Assembly: GCA_001899715.1 (NCBI GenBank)
Contig: MKWI01000013.1
Coordinates: 62,001-126,000 of the forward strand
Direction: 5' to 3'
From: Sphingobium sp. 66-54
Lineage (GTDB): Bacteria; Pseudomonadota; Alphaproteobacteria; Sphingomonadales; Sphingomonadaceae
DNA length: 64,000 bases
The position numbers and the translations under genes were made by a program. The notes below the pieces were generated by a model, which worked only from the letters and a program-made list of their open reading frames with translations, was not told the DNA's origin and made no database searches. Shown in pieces: positions 7,975 to 16,580 of the stretch (position 1 is its first letter; the number at the start of each line of letters is the position of its first letter).

Positions 7975-10122
7975 CTAATCCGGCAGCGCGAACACGGTGA
8001 CGGCGGCGGTGTTTACCGGCGGCAGTTCGATCTCCGGGGTCAGCTTGCCGAGGCCGAAGGAGAGCGGATTGCCGTGGCCCGTCACCATCGCGATATATTG
8101 CTTGCCGTTCACCGCATAGCTGATGGCGGAGGCGTTGGGGATGCCGGTTATCACCTGCTCCCACAGCAGCTTGCCGGTCGCCTGATCGTGCGCGGTGAAG
8201 CGCCGGTCGACCGATCCGGTGAACAGCAGGCCGCCGGCCGTGGCGAGCACGCCCATCGTGTAGGGCGCGCGCTGGTGCTGGCTCCAGCGGACCTTGCCCC
8301 CCTGCATGTCCAGCGCCTGCAACAGCCCATAGCGCCCGTCGCTCTTGGGCGGCGGCGCATAGTCGATGTTGACGCCGGTGGTGAGGAAACCTTTCCCTTC
8401 CGCCGGTACCATGTCCATACACACGTCGCGCGCGGTGACGAACAAAAGGCCGGTGCTCTGATTGAACGCGGTGGGCGACCAGTTGCGGCCGCCGCCGCCA
8501 TGCGGGCAGACATAAGTGACCTTGCCGCGATCCGGCACCAGCGCCGGATTGACGGTCTTTTCGCCCGTCACCGGGTCGATCTTCGTGATGAAGTTCTGGA
8601 TACCCATGTCGACGGTCTTCACATATTTGCCCGTCTTGGCGTCCAGCGTGTCGAACAGCCCTTCCTTGCCGGCGGTTATGACGACGCGCTGCGTCTTGCC
8701 CTTCACCTCCAGCGTGGCGATTACCCGGTCGAACACCCAGTCGAGATCGAACTGGTCGTTCTTCATGTGCTGGAAATACCAGACGAGCTTGCCGGTGCGC
8801 GGCTCAATGGCCAGCGTCGAGTCGGTATAAAGCCCATCGTTGTTCATGCCCGGCTTGCGGTCGCGCAGCGGGCCGGTGTCGTAGGTCTGCGCCGTGCCCC
8901 AGAGCGCGAGGCCGGTCTGCGTGTCGTAGCTGCCGGAAGTCCAGACCGAGCCGCCGCTTCGCTCGTCGGCGGCGAGGTCGTTCCAGGTGTCGCCGCCCGG
9001 CGTGCCCGGTGCGGCAACGGTGTTGAAGGTCCACAGCCGCTCGCCCGTCTCGGCATCGAAGCCGGCGATCAGGCCGCCGCCCGGCGCCTGCGTGGTCAGG
9101 CCTTGCATGATGACGCCCTTGGCCGCCAGCGGGCCGCCGGGGTTGCGGAAGCCTGGCTTGTCGGTGATCTTCCGGTCCCACACAGGCCGGCCGGTGCGCG
9201 CGTCGAGCGCGATCAGGTGCAGGTCGGACGTGGCGGCGTAGAGCTTGTCGCCATAGAGGGCGATGGTCTTCTTGGAGGAGGCGACCACGTCTTTCGGCAG
9301 GCTGCGCTGGTAGCGCCAGAGCAGGCGGCCGCTTGTGGCGTCGAATGCCATCACCGCGTCGCCATGGCCGAAGACATAGAGCACGCCGTCGCGCACCAGC
9401 GGTTCGTTCATCGTGTCGCCCGCCGGCAGCGGCTGCGACCAGACGACGCGCAGGTCCTTTACGTTGGCCGTGGTGATCTGCGCGAGCGGTGAGAAGCCCT
9501 GCCCCTTGTGGCTGCGGCGCCATGCCGGCCAGTTTTCCGGCGACGGATCGTCCAGCATCTGCTCGGTGACGGGCGTGAAATCGGTGAAGCGCGCGGACGG
9601 CATCGGCCATGGCGGGATGGGATGGCGCGTGGTGACGCCGCCCACGCCCAGATCGGCCACGACTTCGGCTGGCGGCTTGGGCAGAGTCAACCGCGCCAGC
9701 CGCGCTGCGTCCGCCGTCAGCGGTTCGCTGCCGGTGTCCACGCCGTTGGCTTGCAGAACGAGGGCGAGGATGGCGGCATAGTCCGCCTCTGGCAGCGCAC
9801 CGGCATTGGCCGGGGGCATAGAGGTGCGGATATAATGATCGAGCTTGTCGACGCCGGCACCATCCCATTTGGCGAGGAAAGCCGCGCCCTTGAGCGCCGG
9901 GGCGAACTGCCCGTCCTGTAGGTCTGCCCCGTGGCAAACGGCGCAATCCCGCTGATAGGCTGCCTTGCCGGCGGCAAGCTGCGCGGCATTGCCGGCGGGT
10001 GCGGCATCTTGCGCCGATGCGAGCGGGACGAGGCCGGCGCCCAGTGACGCCGCCGCGATGCCCAGCGCCGACCCATATGTCGCCACCTTGCGCCAGGATG
10101 CGCTGCCGATCGCCTGTTTCAT
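7975..10122 (-). CDS. PQQ-dependent dehydrogenase with N-terminal cytochrome c domain
   Basis: A 715-residue periplasmic quinohaemoprotein. A signal peptide (about residues 1-38) is followed by a cytochrome c domain with the haem motif C60AVC63H64 and a candidate axial Met102 in SMPP. An eight-bladed PQQ propeller then occupies roughly 190-715, with repeated W-docking segments such as GRLLWRYQR, GGKVRWSQ and GKLLWEQ. The domain order (cytochrome first) is the reverse of type II alcohol dehydrogenases, so the natural substrate is uncertain. The start at 10122 has a GGAGGGAACC ribosome site. It is divergent from three secreted paralogues at 10390-13425. Confidence 0.85.
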   Translation of the reverse strand: MKQAIGSASWRKVATYGSALGIAAASLGAGLVPLASAQDAAPAGNAAQLAAGKAAYQRDCAVCHGADLQDGQFAPALKGAAFLAKWDGAGVDKLDHYIRTSMPPANAGALPEADYAAILALVLQANGVDTGSEPLTADAARLARLTLPKPPAEVVADLGVGGVTTRHPIPPWPMPSARFTDFTPVTEQMLDDPSPENWPAWRRSHKGQGFSPLAQITTANVKDLRVVWSQPLPAGDTMNEPLVRDGVLYVFGHGDAVMAFDATSGRLLWRYQRSLPKDVVASSKKTIALYGDKLYAATSDLHLIALDARTGRPVWDRKITDKPGFRNPGGPLAAKGVIMQGLTTQAPGGGLIAGFDAETGERLWTFNTVAAPGTPGGDTWNDLAADERSGGSVWTSGSYDTQTGLALWGTAQTYDTGPLRDRKPGMNNDGLYTDSTLAIEPRTGKLVWYFQHMKNDQFDLDWVFDRVIATLEVKGKTQRVVITAGKEGLFDTLDAKTGKYVKTVDMGIQNFITKIDPVTGEKTVNPALVPDRGKVTYVCPHGGGGRNWSPTAFNQSTGLLFVTARDVCMDMVPAEGKGFLTTGVNIDYAPPPKSDGRYGLLQALDMQGGKVRWSQHQRAPYTMGVLATAGGLLFTGSVDRRFTAHDQATGKLLWEQVITGIPNASAISYAVNGKQYIAMVTGHGNPLSFGLGKLTPEIELPPVNTAAVTVFALPD

Positions 10123-10234
10123 GCCGGTTCCCTCCCCCTTGTCCGGTTCTGCATAAGCCGGGCTTGCGGCGAGGCCAAGGCCTTCATGCGGGTCGGCGGG
10201 GGCGATAATGAAATCGGACTTTGTCATGTGCGGT

Positions 10235-10257
10235 GGTTGCGATGCCCAGGCGCAACC
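10235..10257. promoter_or_regulatory. Dyad GGTTGCG-N9-CGCAACC, possible operator
   Basis: A perfect 7-bp dyad with a 9-base spacer lies in the 267-bp space between the divergent PQQ dehydrogenase and the first SnoaL-like gene. A TTGACA sequence on the minus strand (complement of 10305-10310) is a possible -35 for the dehydrogenase. No local regulator gene points to a known binding protein. Confidence 0.35.
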
Positions 10258-10389
10258 GCGCGGAGGTCATTGGCGGCTCGGGAATTTTGATGTAATTGCC
10301 ATTGTCAACATGGGGAGCGGGCGGGGCTTGGTCCGGCTGGGAGCGATGTCGCCGGCGACCACCATGGGATCAACAGGAGAGATCATCCG

Positions 10390-11388
10390 ATGCTCAGGAT
10401 CACGGCCACCGCGGCGCTCACGCTTTCGCTTCTGCTCGCGGGCTGCAACCAGACCGAAACTGCGGGCAATCAGGGGAATGAGGTGACCGTCGCGCAAGCC
10501 CCGTCCTGCAACCGCGATTGTTTGCTCAAGGCAACCGATCAGTATCTCGCCGCGCTTGTCGCGCACGATCCCAAGGCCGCGCCGCTGGCCGGGAATGTCG
10601 CTTTCGTCGAGAATGTGAAGCGGCTCCAGCCGGGCGAGGGGCTGTGGAAGAGCATCACCGGCGGCCCGACTGCGTTCCGGATCGCCGTGCCCGATGTCGA
10701 CCAGCAGCAGGTCGGCTGGATCGGCGTCGTCCAGCGCGATGGCAAGCCGGCGATGGTGGCGCTGCGCCTCAAGTTCCAGGACGGCAAGATCACCGAGGCG
10801 GAGCATCTGGTGGCGGACCCCGCACGCGGCCAGACCGACAATATCCAGACGGTGCGGCCTGGCCTGCTCGCGACCATTCCCGAAGCCGAGCGCCTGCCGC
10901 ACGACAGGCTCATCGCCATCGGCGCCACTTATTACGACGCGCTGGACGACAATGACGGATCGAAGATGCTGTTCGCGCCGGACTGCCAGCGGCGCGAGAA
11001 CGGCATTACCACGGCAGGCGAGGGCGCGATGGGGCCGCCCAATATGGACAAGAAGCTGGCTCCCGTCGCGCATGACTGCAAGGGCCAGCTCGACAGCAAG
11101 TCCTTCACCTATATCGACCGGATCGAGAACCGGCGGATGGTCGCAGCCGATCCGGTGACGGGGCTGGCGATGGGTTTCTCCCACTTCCGCCACCCGATGA
11201 CCAACCTGCCCTACAAGGTGATCCACGTCGACGGCTCCACCTCGGAGCGCAACAAGCAGAACATGCCCTATGCGCCGTTCGACATGCCGGCCGCGCACAT
11301 CTTCAAGATCGACCCGCAGGGCGCGGTGCATGAAATCGAGGCTGTCGGGGTGATGGAGCCCTACAATTCTCCCACCGGCTGGGAGTGA
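10390..11388 (+). CDS. Secreted lipoprotein with SnoaL/DUF8021-like repeats, paralogue 1
   Basis: A 332-residue protein with a lipobox LLLAGC, Cys19 being the predicted lipidated residue. The mature part starts with a CNRDCLLKATDQYLAALV segment and contains two NTF2/SnoaL-like halves (about 40-155 and 170-325). These folds often act as ester or polyketide cyclases, isomerases or binding proteins, but no catalytic dyad can be assigned here. It shares segments such as VPDVDQQQV and DGKITEAEHL with the next gene (VPDVETQQV, DGKITEVEQL). From memory it also resembles fungal secreted DUF8021 proteins. Three such genes run in tandem; function unknown. Confidence 0.7.
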   Translation: MLRITATAALTLSLLLAGCNQTETAGNQGNEVTVAQAPSCNRDCLLKATDQYLAALVAHDPKAAPLAGNVAFVENVKRLQPGEGLWKSITGGPTAFRIAVPDVDQQQVGWIGVVQRDGKPAMVALRLKFQDGKITEAEHLVADPARGQTDNIQTVRPGLLATIPEAERLPHDRLIAIGATYYDALDDNDGSKMLFAPDCQRRENGITTAGEGAMGPPNMDKKLAPVAHDCKGQLDSKSFTYIDRIENRRMVAADPVTGLAMGFSHFRHPMTNLPYKVIHVDGSTSERNKQNMPYAPFDMPAAHIFKIDPQGAVHEIEAVGVMEPYNSPTGWE

Positions 11389-11502
11389 CGAAACGCAGCG
11401 CGGGGCGCCGGTCCGGTTTGCCTTTGCGCGAATGGAAATTGCGTGGCGCACGGACCTTTCGGGTCTCGGCCAGTGCCGCCGCGAAGGAGAGGGGGGAGCA
11501 TC

Positions 11503-12492
11503 ATGGTTCGTTTTATCCGCGCTGTTCTGGCGCTGTGCGTCTTTGGGTTCGCGACGGCGGCATCCGCCCAGCCGGCGGGCGATCAGGCCTGCCAGCGGGC
11601 CTGTCTGGAAGGGTGGGTCGACAAATATCTGGTGGCGATGCGGGACGGCACTGTCGACCCGGCACTGTTCGCGCGCGAGGTGACCTTCACCGAGAACGGC
11701 GTGCGGCTGCCGCTCGGCAAGGAAGGGCTGTGGTATGGAATGACCGGCATCGGCACCTATAAGTTCTACGTGCCGGACGTGGAGACACAGCAGGTCGCTT
11801 TCATCGGCACAGTGCTGGAGCAGGCCGGCAGCTCGGCGACCGGCCCGGCCAAGGACACGCTCGTCGCCATTGCGCTGCGGCTGCGTATCCGGGACGGCAA
11901 GATCACCGAGGTGGAGCAGCTCGCCATCCGGCCGGCCAGCACCAACAGCAGCAGCAATATGTTCCCGCCGACCGGCGAGGGCGTGGAGGCGATGAAGGCG
12001 CCCGCCCCGGTGTTCAGGGAGGCGATCCCCGAGAGCAAGCGTGCGACGCGCGAGGAGCTGGTGCGCACCGCCAACTATTATTTCGCCGGCCTCCAGCGCA
12101 ATGACGGCAAAGGCTATTATCCCTTTACCGACGATTGCATCCGCTTCGAGAACGGGGTCGACGTGCTCGCCAACGCGCTCGACCCGGCGACCGGCAAGCG
12201 CGGGCGGATGACGTGCAAATATCAGTTCGAGGCGGCGCTCAAAGGTGTGGTCTCGCGCATCCGCGACCGGCGCTTCGTCGCGGTGGACCGCGAGCGGGGC
12301 ATCGTCTTTTCGTTCGCCTTCTTCGACCATTACAATATCAACTGGACGTGGCAGCTCGGCGAGCTGTTCAAGATCGAGGATGGCAAGATCCGCCGGATCG
12401 AGGCGGTGTTCCTGCGTGGGCCGTTCGGTATCAATTCGGGCTGGAGCACCTACGAGCAGGGCATGTCCGAGGAGATTCAGGACATACGCTGA
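11503..12492 (+). CDS. Secreted SnoaL/DUF8021-like protein, paralogue 2
   Basis: A 329-residue protein with a Sec signal peptide ending in ATAASAQ. It is clearly homologous to its neighbours: FTENGVRLPLGKEGLW parallels FVENVKRLQPGEGLW of paralogue 1, and two SnoaL-like halves are visible. Cysteines CQRAC near the mature N-terminus match CNRDC of paralogue 1. The start ATG at 11503 is preceded by a purine-rich GGGGGGAGCA. It is probably transcribed with the flanking paralogues. No catalytic residues can be named with confidence. Confidence 0.7.
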   Translation: MVRFIRAVLALCVFGFATAASAQPAGDQACQRACLEGWVDKYLVAMRDGTVDPALFAREVTFTENGVRLPLGKEGLWYGMTGIGTYKFYVPDVETQQVAFIGTVLEQAGSSATGPAKDTLVAIALRLRIRDGKITEVEQLAIRPASTNSSSNMFPPTGEGVEAMKAPAPVFREAIPESKRATREELVRTANYYFAGLQRNDGKGYYPFTDDCIRFENGVDVLANALDPATGKRGRMTCKYQFEAALKGVVSRIRDRRFVAVDRERGIVFSFAFFDHYNINWTWQLGELFKIEDGKIRRIEAVFLRGPFGINSGWSTYEQGMSEEIQDIR

Positions 12493-12525
12493 CGGCACGC
12501 GGCGAGACAGGAGAGGGGAAAGAGC

Positions 12526-13425
12526 ATGATGGGAAAGATCTGTCTGGCCGGGCTGCTGCTCGGCGCGGCAGTGCCGGCGCTGGCGCAGCCGCCGGCCGAT
12601 GCGGGCAAATATGCGCCGTTGCAGGACAAGCCGAGCTGCACGCGGGCGGAGCTGGTGGCGGCGACGGATGCCTATGTCGAGGCGCAGCGCAAGGGCGACC
12701 TTTCCGGCCTGCCGCTCGCCGACAACGCTCATTTTCTGGAGAATATGGAGACGGTGGAGCGCGCCAAGGGGTTGTGGAACAGCAAGCTGCCCGTGGCCCA
12801 CGCCATGAGCTTCCATGACGGTACGCGCTGCAAGACCTTCACCGAAATCGTCGTGACGGAGGGCGGCCACCCCTATGTGATCGGCACGCGGCTCTATCTG
12901 CACCAGGGCAAGATCATCCGGGTGGACAGCCTCGTCACCGACAAGGGCGACTGGCTGTTCAATGCCAATGCCTATCTCAAATATACCAGCAAGGAGGACT
13001 GGGCGCCGCTGCACGCCTATCAGCGCAGCGCGCCGGGCGCGATGATCGCCGGGGCCAACGCCTATCTGGATGCGTTTAGCGACAAGTTCACGGATATTCC
13101 GTGGGGTATTCCCTGCGCGCGGCTGGAGGGCGGCGCCTATACCGACCGCACTGGTGACCCCAAGGCATCCTGCGAGATCGGCATCCCGCCGGGCGTGCTC
13201 TACATCGTCAACCGCGACTATCTGGTCGATGAGGAGAAGGGCGTCGTCAACATCTTCTGCCGGTTCGGCAACTCCGCCAGCGGCATGCCGGATTCGCACA
13301 GCTTCCGTTTCATCGACGGCAGGATGCGAGCGGTGCATACGCTGAGCGTCAACATGGGCGGCCCGCCCTCGCCACAGGCGAACGACGATGGCAGCATCGC
13401 GCGGCCACCAGTGGGAGGGTCCTGA
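12526..13425 (+). CDS. Secreted SnoaL/DUF8021-like protein, paralogue 3
   Basis: A 299-residue exported protein (signal peptide through PALAQ). The N-terminal half has SCTRAELVAATDAYVEAQ, recalling the CNRDCLLKATDQYLAAL opening of paralogue 1, and FLENMETVERAKGLW. The second half has IPWGIPCARLEGGAY and a CEIGIPPGV segment typical, as I recall, of DUF8021 domains first named in fungi. It lies 33 bases after paralogue 2. Conserved cysteines suggest disulphides in the periplasm. A role in processing a hydrophobic or aromatic compound alongside the divergent PQQ dehydrogenase is conjecture. Confidence 0.7.
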   Translation: MMGKICLAGLLLGAAVPALAQPPADAGKYAPLQDKPSCTRAELVAATDAYVEAQRKGDLSGLPLADNAHFLENMETVERAKGLWNSKLPVAHAMSFHDGTRCKTFTEIVVTEGGHPYVIGTRLYLHQGKIIRVDSLVTDKGDWLFNANAYLKYTSKEDWAPLHAYQRSAPGAMIAGANAYLDAFSDKFTDIPWGIPCARLEGGAYTDRTGDPKASCEIGIPPGVLYIVNRDYLVDEEKGVVNIFCRFGNSASGMPDSHSFRFIDGRMRAVHTLSVNMGGPPSPQANDDGSIARPPVGGS

Positions 13426-13538
13426 GCAGCGCAACCCGAGCGGCTGTGCTGGATCGGCTACGGGTGCGATGCGAACCGAGCGGTGATGGCGTGGCGTGTC
13501 GAGCGCATGGCGATGGCTCGCATGCTTACAAATGACAA

Positions 13539-13610
13539 TGCTCCTGTGCCGGCAGGAACCCAGGCAGTGAGGACGTGCGGTTGGGCTCTGCTCCTGCCTG
13601 CACAGGAGCG
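13539..13610. repeat. Dispersed hairpin repeat, diverged copy
   Basis: Same family as 7728-7804: a TGCTCCTGTGCCGGCAGGA arm is followed by a loop containing GCAGTGAGGACGTGCGGTTG and a TGCTCCTGCCTGCACAGGAG arm. The loop resembles that of the 45198 copy, so the middle is also conserved in part of the family. It fills the 210-bp gap between two convergent genes. Confidence 0.8.
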
Positions 13611-13635
13611 CGTCGTCTTTTGAAGGGAGGCGACC

Positions 13636-14112
13636 CTAGACGGGAGGGCGTGGCGCCGCCGATGCCGCGGGTTTCGGCGTGCTCCCCGTCACCGGCGCCA
13701 GCCCGAAATCCTCGGGGCGGAGCACCAGATCGGCGACCGTGTAGCGGTTAAGCGTGCCGATGAATGCGGCCAGCGCCTCGCCCAGCGCGGTGCGCAGGCG
13801 GCAGCGCGGCGTGATGAGGCAGCAATTGTCTCCCCCGAAGCATTCGGCGAGCACGAAGTCCGGCTCGGTCACGCCGAGCACTTCGCCCAGGCGGATCTCG
13901 CCGGCCGGCCGGGCAAGGCTCAGCCCGCCCGAGCGCCCGCGCACCGCCTTGAGATAGCCCGCCCGCGTGAGCTGGTTGGCGACCTTCATCAGATGGCCGC
14001 GTGAAATGCCGAATACGCGCGACGTCTCCTCGATGGTGATGAGGCGCTGATCCTGGCTGGCGGCGAACATGAGTAGCCGCAGCGCATAATCGGAGAAGTT
14101 GGTCAGACGCAT
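13636..14112 (-). CDS. Rrf2-family transcriptional regulator, NsrR-like
   Basis: A 158-residue Rrf2 regulator. The winged helix covers about residues 1-80 (MRLTNFSDYALRLLMF start, characteristic of NsrR). The cysteines C91, C97, C98 and C104 in ECFGGDNCCLITPRC are spaced like the Fe-S ligands of NsrR, a nitric-oxide sensor. The proline-rich C-terminal tail is not conserved. It is divergent from a DUF2249/DUF59/NnrS/cbb3 region, all consistent with NO or low-oxygen control. A palindrome over the divergent promoter is a good candidate operator. Confidence 0.88.
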   Translation of the reverse strand: MRLTNFSDYALRLLMFAASQDQRLITIEETSRVFGISRGHLMKVANQLTRAGYLKAVRGRSGGLSLARPAGEIRLGEVLGVTEPDFVLAECFGGDNCCLITPRCRLRTALGEALAAFIGTLNRYTVADLVLRPEDFGLAPVTGSTPKPAASAAPRPPV

Positions 14113-14221
14113 GGCAACCTCTCAGGCCGACGGCCGGCGTCGACATAGCTTCCGGGCCGGGCGGCGCAGCCCCGGTCCTTGTCTCCCGCAATCCTCATCA
14201 GGCAGCTTGCTCCCGTATAAC

Positions 14222-14238
14222 ATATATTGACAGTATAT
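14222..14238. promoter_or_regulatory. Near-perfect palindrome overlapping a TTGACA -35, candidate Rrf2/NsrR operator
   Basis: The 17-bp sequence ATATATTGACAGTATAT is symmetric at all but two base pairs. Its centre is part of a perfect TTGACA (14227-14232) on the plus strand, so a bound repressor would block the promoter of the downstream membrane-protein operon. It lies 110 bases upstream of the divergent Rrf2 gene start. Confidence 0.55.
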
Positions 14239-14289
14239 CTTTCATGTTCGACACTACACGCCGCGCCACACAAGCGAAAGAGCCTCCCG

Positions 14290-15645
14290 ATGACCGGCGT
14301 TACCCTCTCCAGATGGACCATGTCCTATTTCGCGCTGGCCGTGCTCTGCCTGCTTGGCGCGCAGGCGCTGATGGCGCTTGGTTTCGGCTATCCGGCGGCG
14401 GACGTGGCCGCGCCAGAAACGCTGCTGCTGGTTCACCTCGTCGCGGTCGGCTGGCTCAGCCTGCTGATGTGCGGCGCATTGTTCCAGTTCGTTCCGGTTC
14501 TCGTGGCGCGGCCGATCCATAGCAACGGCCTCGCCTTGCCGACGCTCGCCTGCCTGGTGGCGGGCCTCGCCCTTCTGCTGTTCGGCTTCCTCCAGCTTGC
14601 CGGCGGGGCGGGGCCGGCATGGAGCCTGCTGCCATGGGGCGGCGGGTTGCTCGCGCTGGGCTTCGCGCTTGCGCTCTGGAACCTGGGTTGCACCTTGTGG
14701 GCGGCGCGCCCGCTCGCTTTGCCGTCGCGGTTCGTGACGGCGGGGCTCGCCAGCCTTGCCGCTACTGCGCTGCTCGGCTTCACCTTCACGCTGGTCTTTG
14801 GCGGCGTGAGCAGCGCGCAGCCGCTGGTGGCACTGACCGCGCAGGGGGTGCCGCTCCATATCGTCGCGGGCTTCGGCGGCTGGCTGACCTTTACCGCCAT
14901 GGGGGTGAGCTATCGCCTGCTCGCCATGTTCATGCTCGCGCCGGAGCTGGATGGGGCGAGCACGCGCTGGGCCTTCCGGCTTGGCGTTGCGGCGCTGGCG
15001 GTCGCGATTATCGGCGGCACGCTGATTGTCTGGCTCGGTGCCAGGCCGGGCTGGATGCTGCTGGCGGCGGGGCTGCTCGGGCTCGCCGCGCTGGGACTGT
15101 ATGGGCGCGACATCGTCCAGCTCTACAAGCGGCGCAAACGGCGCGTGATCGAACTGAACAGCCGCATGGCGAGCGTGGCACTGGTCAATCTCGCCGCCGC
15201 CGCGCTGCTCGGCATCGTGCTGGTCGGGACCGGCACGCTTGGCGATCATAGTGGCGCACTGCTGTTCCTTGTCGCGTTCGGTTGGCTCTCCGGGCTGGGG
15301 CTGGCGAAGCTCTACAAGATCGTCGCCTTCCTGACCTGGCTCGAATGCTATGGGCCGGTGCTCGGCAAGGTAGATGCGCCGCGCGTGCAGGATCTGGTGG
15401 TCGAGCCGCGGGCCGTGCGCTTTTTCATTTTCTATTATGCCGCGATGTGGGTCGGCACGCTGGCGTTGCTGGCCGGGGCGCCGCTGCTGTTCCGCGCCGG
15501 CGCGGTGGGCATGCTGCTCGCTACCGGCGCCATCGCCGCCGAGCTGGTGCGCACCCGCCGCCTTGCCGATGTGCGCGGCGCCGTCCGCCTTCCCGAGGGC
15601 GCGCGCCAGCCCCGGCTGCTGGTTTCCATGGTTCGACAAGGGTAA
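14290..15645 (+). CDS. Polytopic membrane protein, heme-copper oxidase subunit I/NnrS-like
   Basis: A 451-residue protein with about 12 hydrophobic helices. Segments such as LLVHLVAVGWLSLLMCGALF and PLHIVAGFGGWLTFTAMGVSY place a histidine before a GWL-type helix, as in cytochrome oxidase subunit I-like and NnrS-like proteins; these histidines may bind haem. Full catalytic histidines of an oxidase are not apparent. It is the first gene of an operon with a double DUF2249 protein and a DUF59 protein, under the putative Rrf2 operator. A role in NO or respiratory stress is inferred from context. The start at 14290 follows AAAGAG. Confidence 0.65.
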   Translation: MTGVTLSRWTMSYFALAVLCLLGAQALMALGFGYPAADVAAPETLLLVHLVAVGWLSLLMCGALFQFVPVLVARPIHSNGLALPTLACLVAGLALLLFGFLQLAGGAGPAWSLLPWGGGLLALGFALALWNLGCTLWAARPLALPSRFVTAGLASLAATALLGFTFTLVFGGVSSAQPLVALTAQGVPLHIVAGFGGWLTFTAMGVSYRLLAMFMLAPELDGASTRWAFRLGVAALAVAIIGGTLIVWLGARPGWMLLAAGLLGLAALGLYGRDIVQLYKRRKRRVIELNSRMASVALVNLAAAALLGIVLVGTGTLGDHSGALLFLVAFGWLSGLGLAKLYKIVAFLTWLECYGPVLGKVDAPRVQDLVVEPRAVRFFIFYYAAMWVGTLALLAGAPLLFRAGAVGMLLATGAIAAELVRTRRLADVRGAVRLPEGARQPRLLVSMVRQG

Positions 15646-15658
15646 GAAGGAGGCCGTT

Positions 15659-16192
15659 ATGGCGGTGGATTTTGTGGATGTGGATGTGCGGCCGACCCTG
15701 CGCGGCGGCGGCGAGCCGTTCGGGGAGATCATGGCGGCAGTGAACGCGCTGGCGCCGGGGCAGGGGCTGCGCCTGCTCGCGACGTTCAAGCCGGTGCCGC
15801 TGTTCCATGTGCTCGGCTCCAAGGGCTTCACCCATGAGGCGCGCGAGATTGGCGAGGGCGATTGGGAGGTGCTGTTCTCCCCGGCCGACGCTGCGCCTGC
15901 GGCGGCGGAGGCGCCAGCGCCGCAGCCGGCCGATGCCAGTGCATGGCCTGCGCCGGCCCGCGCGATGGACAATCGCGATCTCGATCCGCCCGAGCCGATG
16001 GTGCGCATCCTTGCCGCGACGGAACAGATGCAAGCGGGCGAGGTGCTCGAAGCCTTGCTCTGCCGCGAGCCGATGTTCCTGCTGCCTGAGCTGGCCAAGC
16101 GCGGCCATGCCTGGCGCGGCGCGTTCGAGTCCGACGGCACGACATACAAGATCCTCGTGCGGATCGACGGGGCCAGGGAGGCAGCGGCATGA
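15659..16192 (+). CDS. Protein with two DUF2249 domains
   Basis: A 177-residue cytoplasmic protein. The first DUF2249 domain covers residues 1-80, with VDVRPTLRGGGEPFGEIMAA and the PGQGLRLLATFKPVPL signature. An alanine/proline-rich linker follows, then a second, more divergent copy at about 108-175 (LDPPEPMVRILAATEQM, EALLCREPMFLLPELAKRGH). DUF2249 proteins commonly occur with hemerythrins, NnrS and denitrification genes. The start at 15659 has a strong AAGGAGG ribosome site. It overlaps the next gene by four bases (ATGA). Confidence 0.82.
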   Translation: MAVDFVDVDVRPTLRGGGEPFGEIMAAVNALAPGQGLRLLATFKPVPLFHVLGSKGFTHEAREIGEGDWEVLFSPADAAPAAAEAPAPQPADASAWPAPARAMDNRDLDPPEPMVRILAATEQMQAGEVLEALLCREPMFLLPELAKRGHAWRGAFESDGTTYKILVRIDGAREAAA

Positions 16193-16521
16193 GCGAGGCG
16201 GCAGCGGACGAGGAGCTGGCGGATGGCGTGATGGCGGCGCTGCGGCGCGTCATCGACCCCGAACTGGGCTACAACATCGTCGACCTGGGGCTGGTCTATC
16301 GCGTGGAGATCGACAAGGGCACGGTCCATGTCGTGATGACCACCACCACGCGCGGCTGCCCGGCGACCGACTATCTGCGCGATGGCGCCACCGACGCGGT
16401 GGACTCCGCGCTGGGCGTAGAGAGCGTGACCGTCGAGCTGACCTACGATCCGCCATGGACACCCGAAATGATGTCGCAGAAGGCCAAGGAGCATCTCGGC
16501 ATCGGCGACGGCGGCTGGTGA
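16189..16521 (+). CDS. DUF59/MIP18-family metal-sulfur cluster assembly factor
   Basis: A 110-residue protein of the SufT/PaaD family. The motif VIDPELGYNIVDLGLVY is diagnostic. The conserved cysteine sits in TTTRGCPATDYL. Family members help mature Fe-S proteins or insert clusters into particular enzymes. It is translationally coupled to the DUF2249 gene, suggesting they serve the same redox or NO-damage repair task. Confidence 0.9.
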   Translation: MSEAAADEELADGVMAALRRVIDPELGYNIVDLGLVYRVEIDKGTVHVVMTTTTRGCPATDYLRDGATDAVDSALGVESVTVELTYDPPWTPEMMSQKAKEHLGIGDGGW

Positions 16522-16580
16522 GGAGCGGGGCGGCCCGCGCGATGGCCGGCCGCTAAGGGTGCGCGGGGCGGCGGGGCGGT

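Noticed and set aside
10267..13434. Very long open frame on the minus strand opposite the three SnoaL-like genes
   Set aside because: High-GC third-position bias makes long antisense frames common; its protein is Arg/His/Ala-rich without domains, while the plus strand shows signal peptides and homologous motifs.
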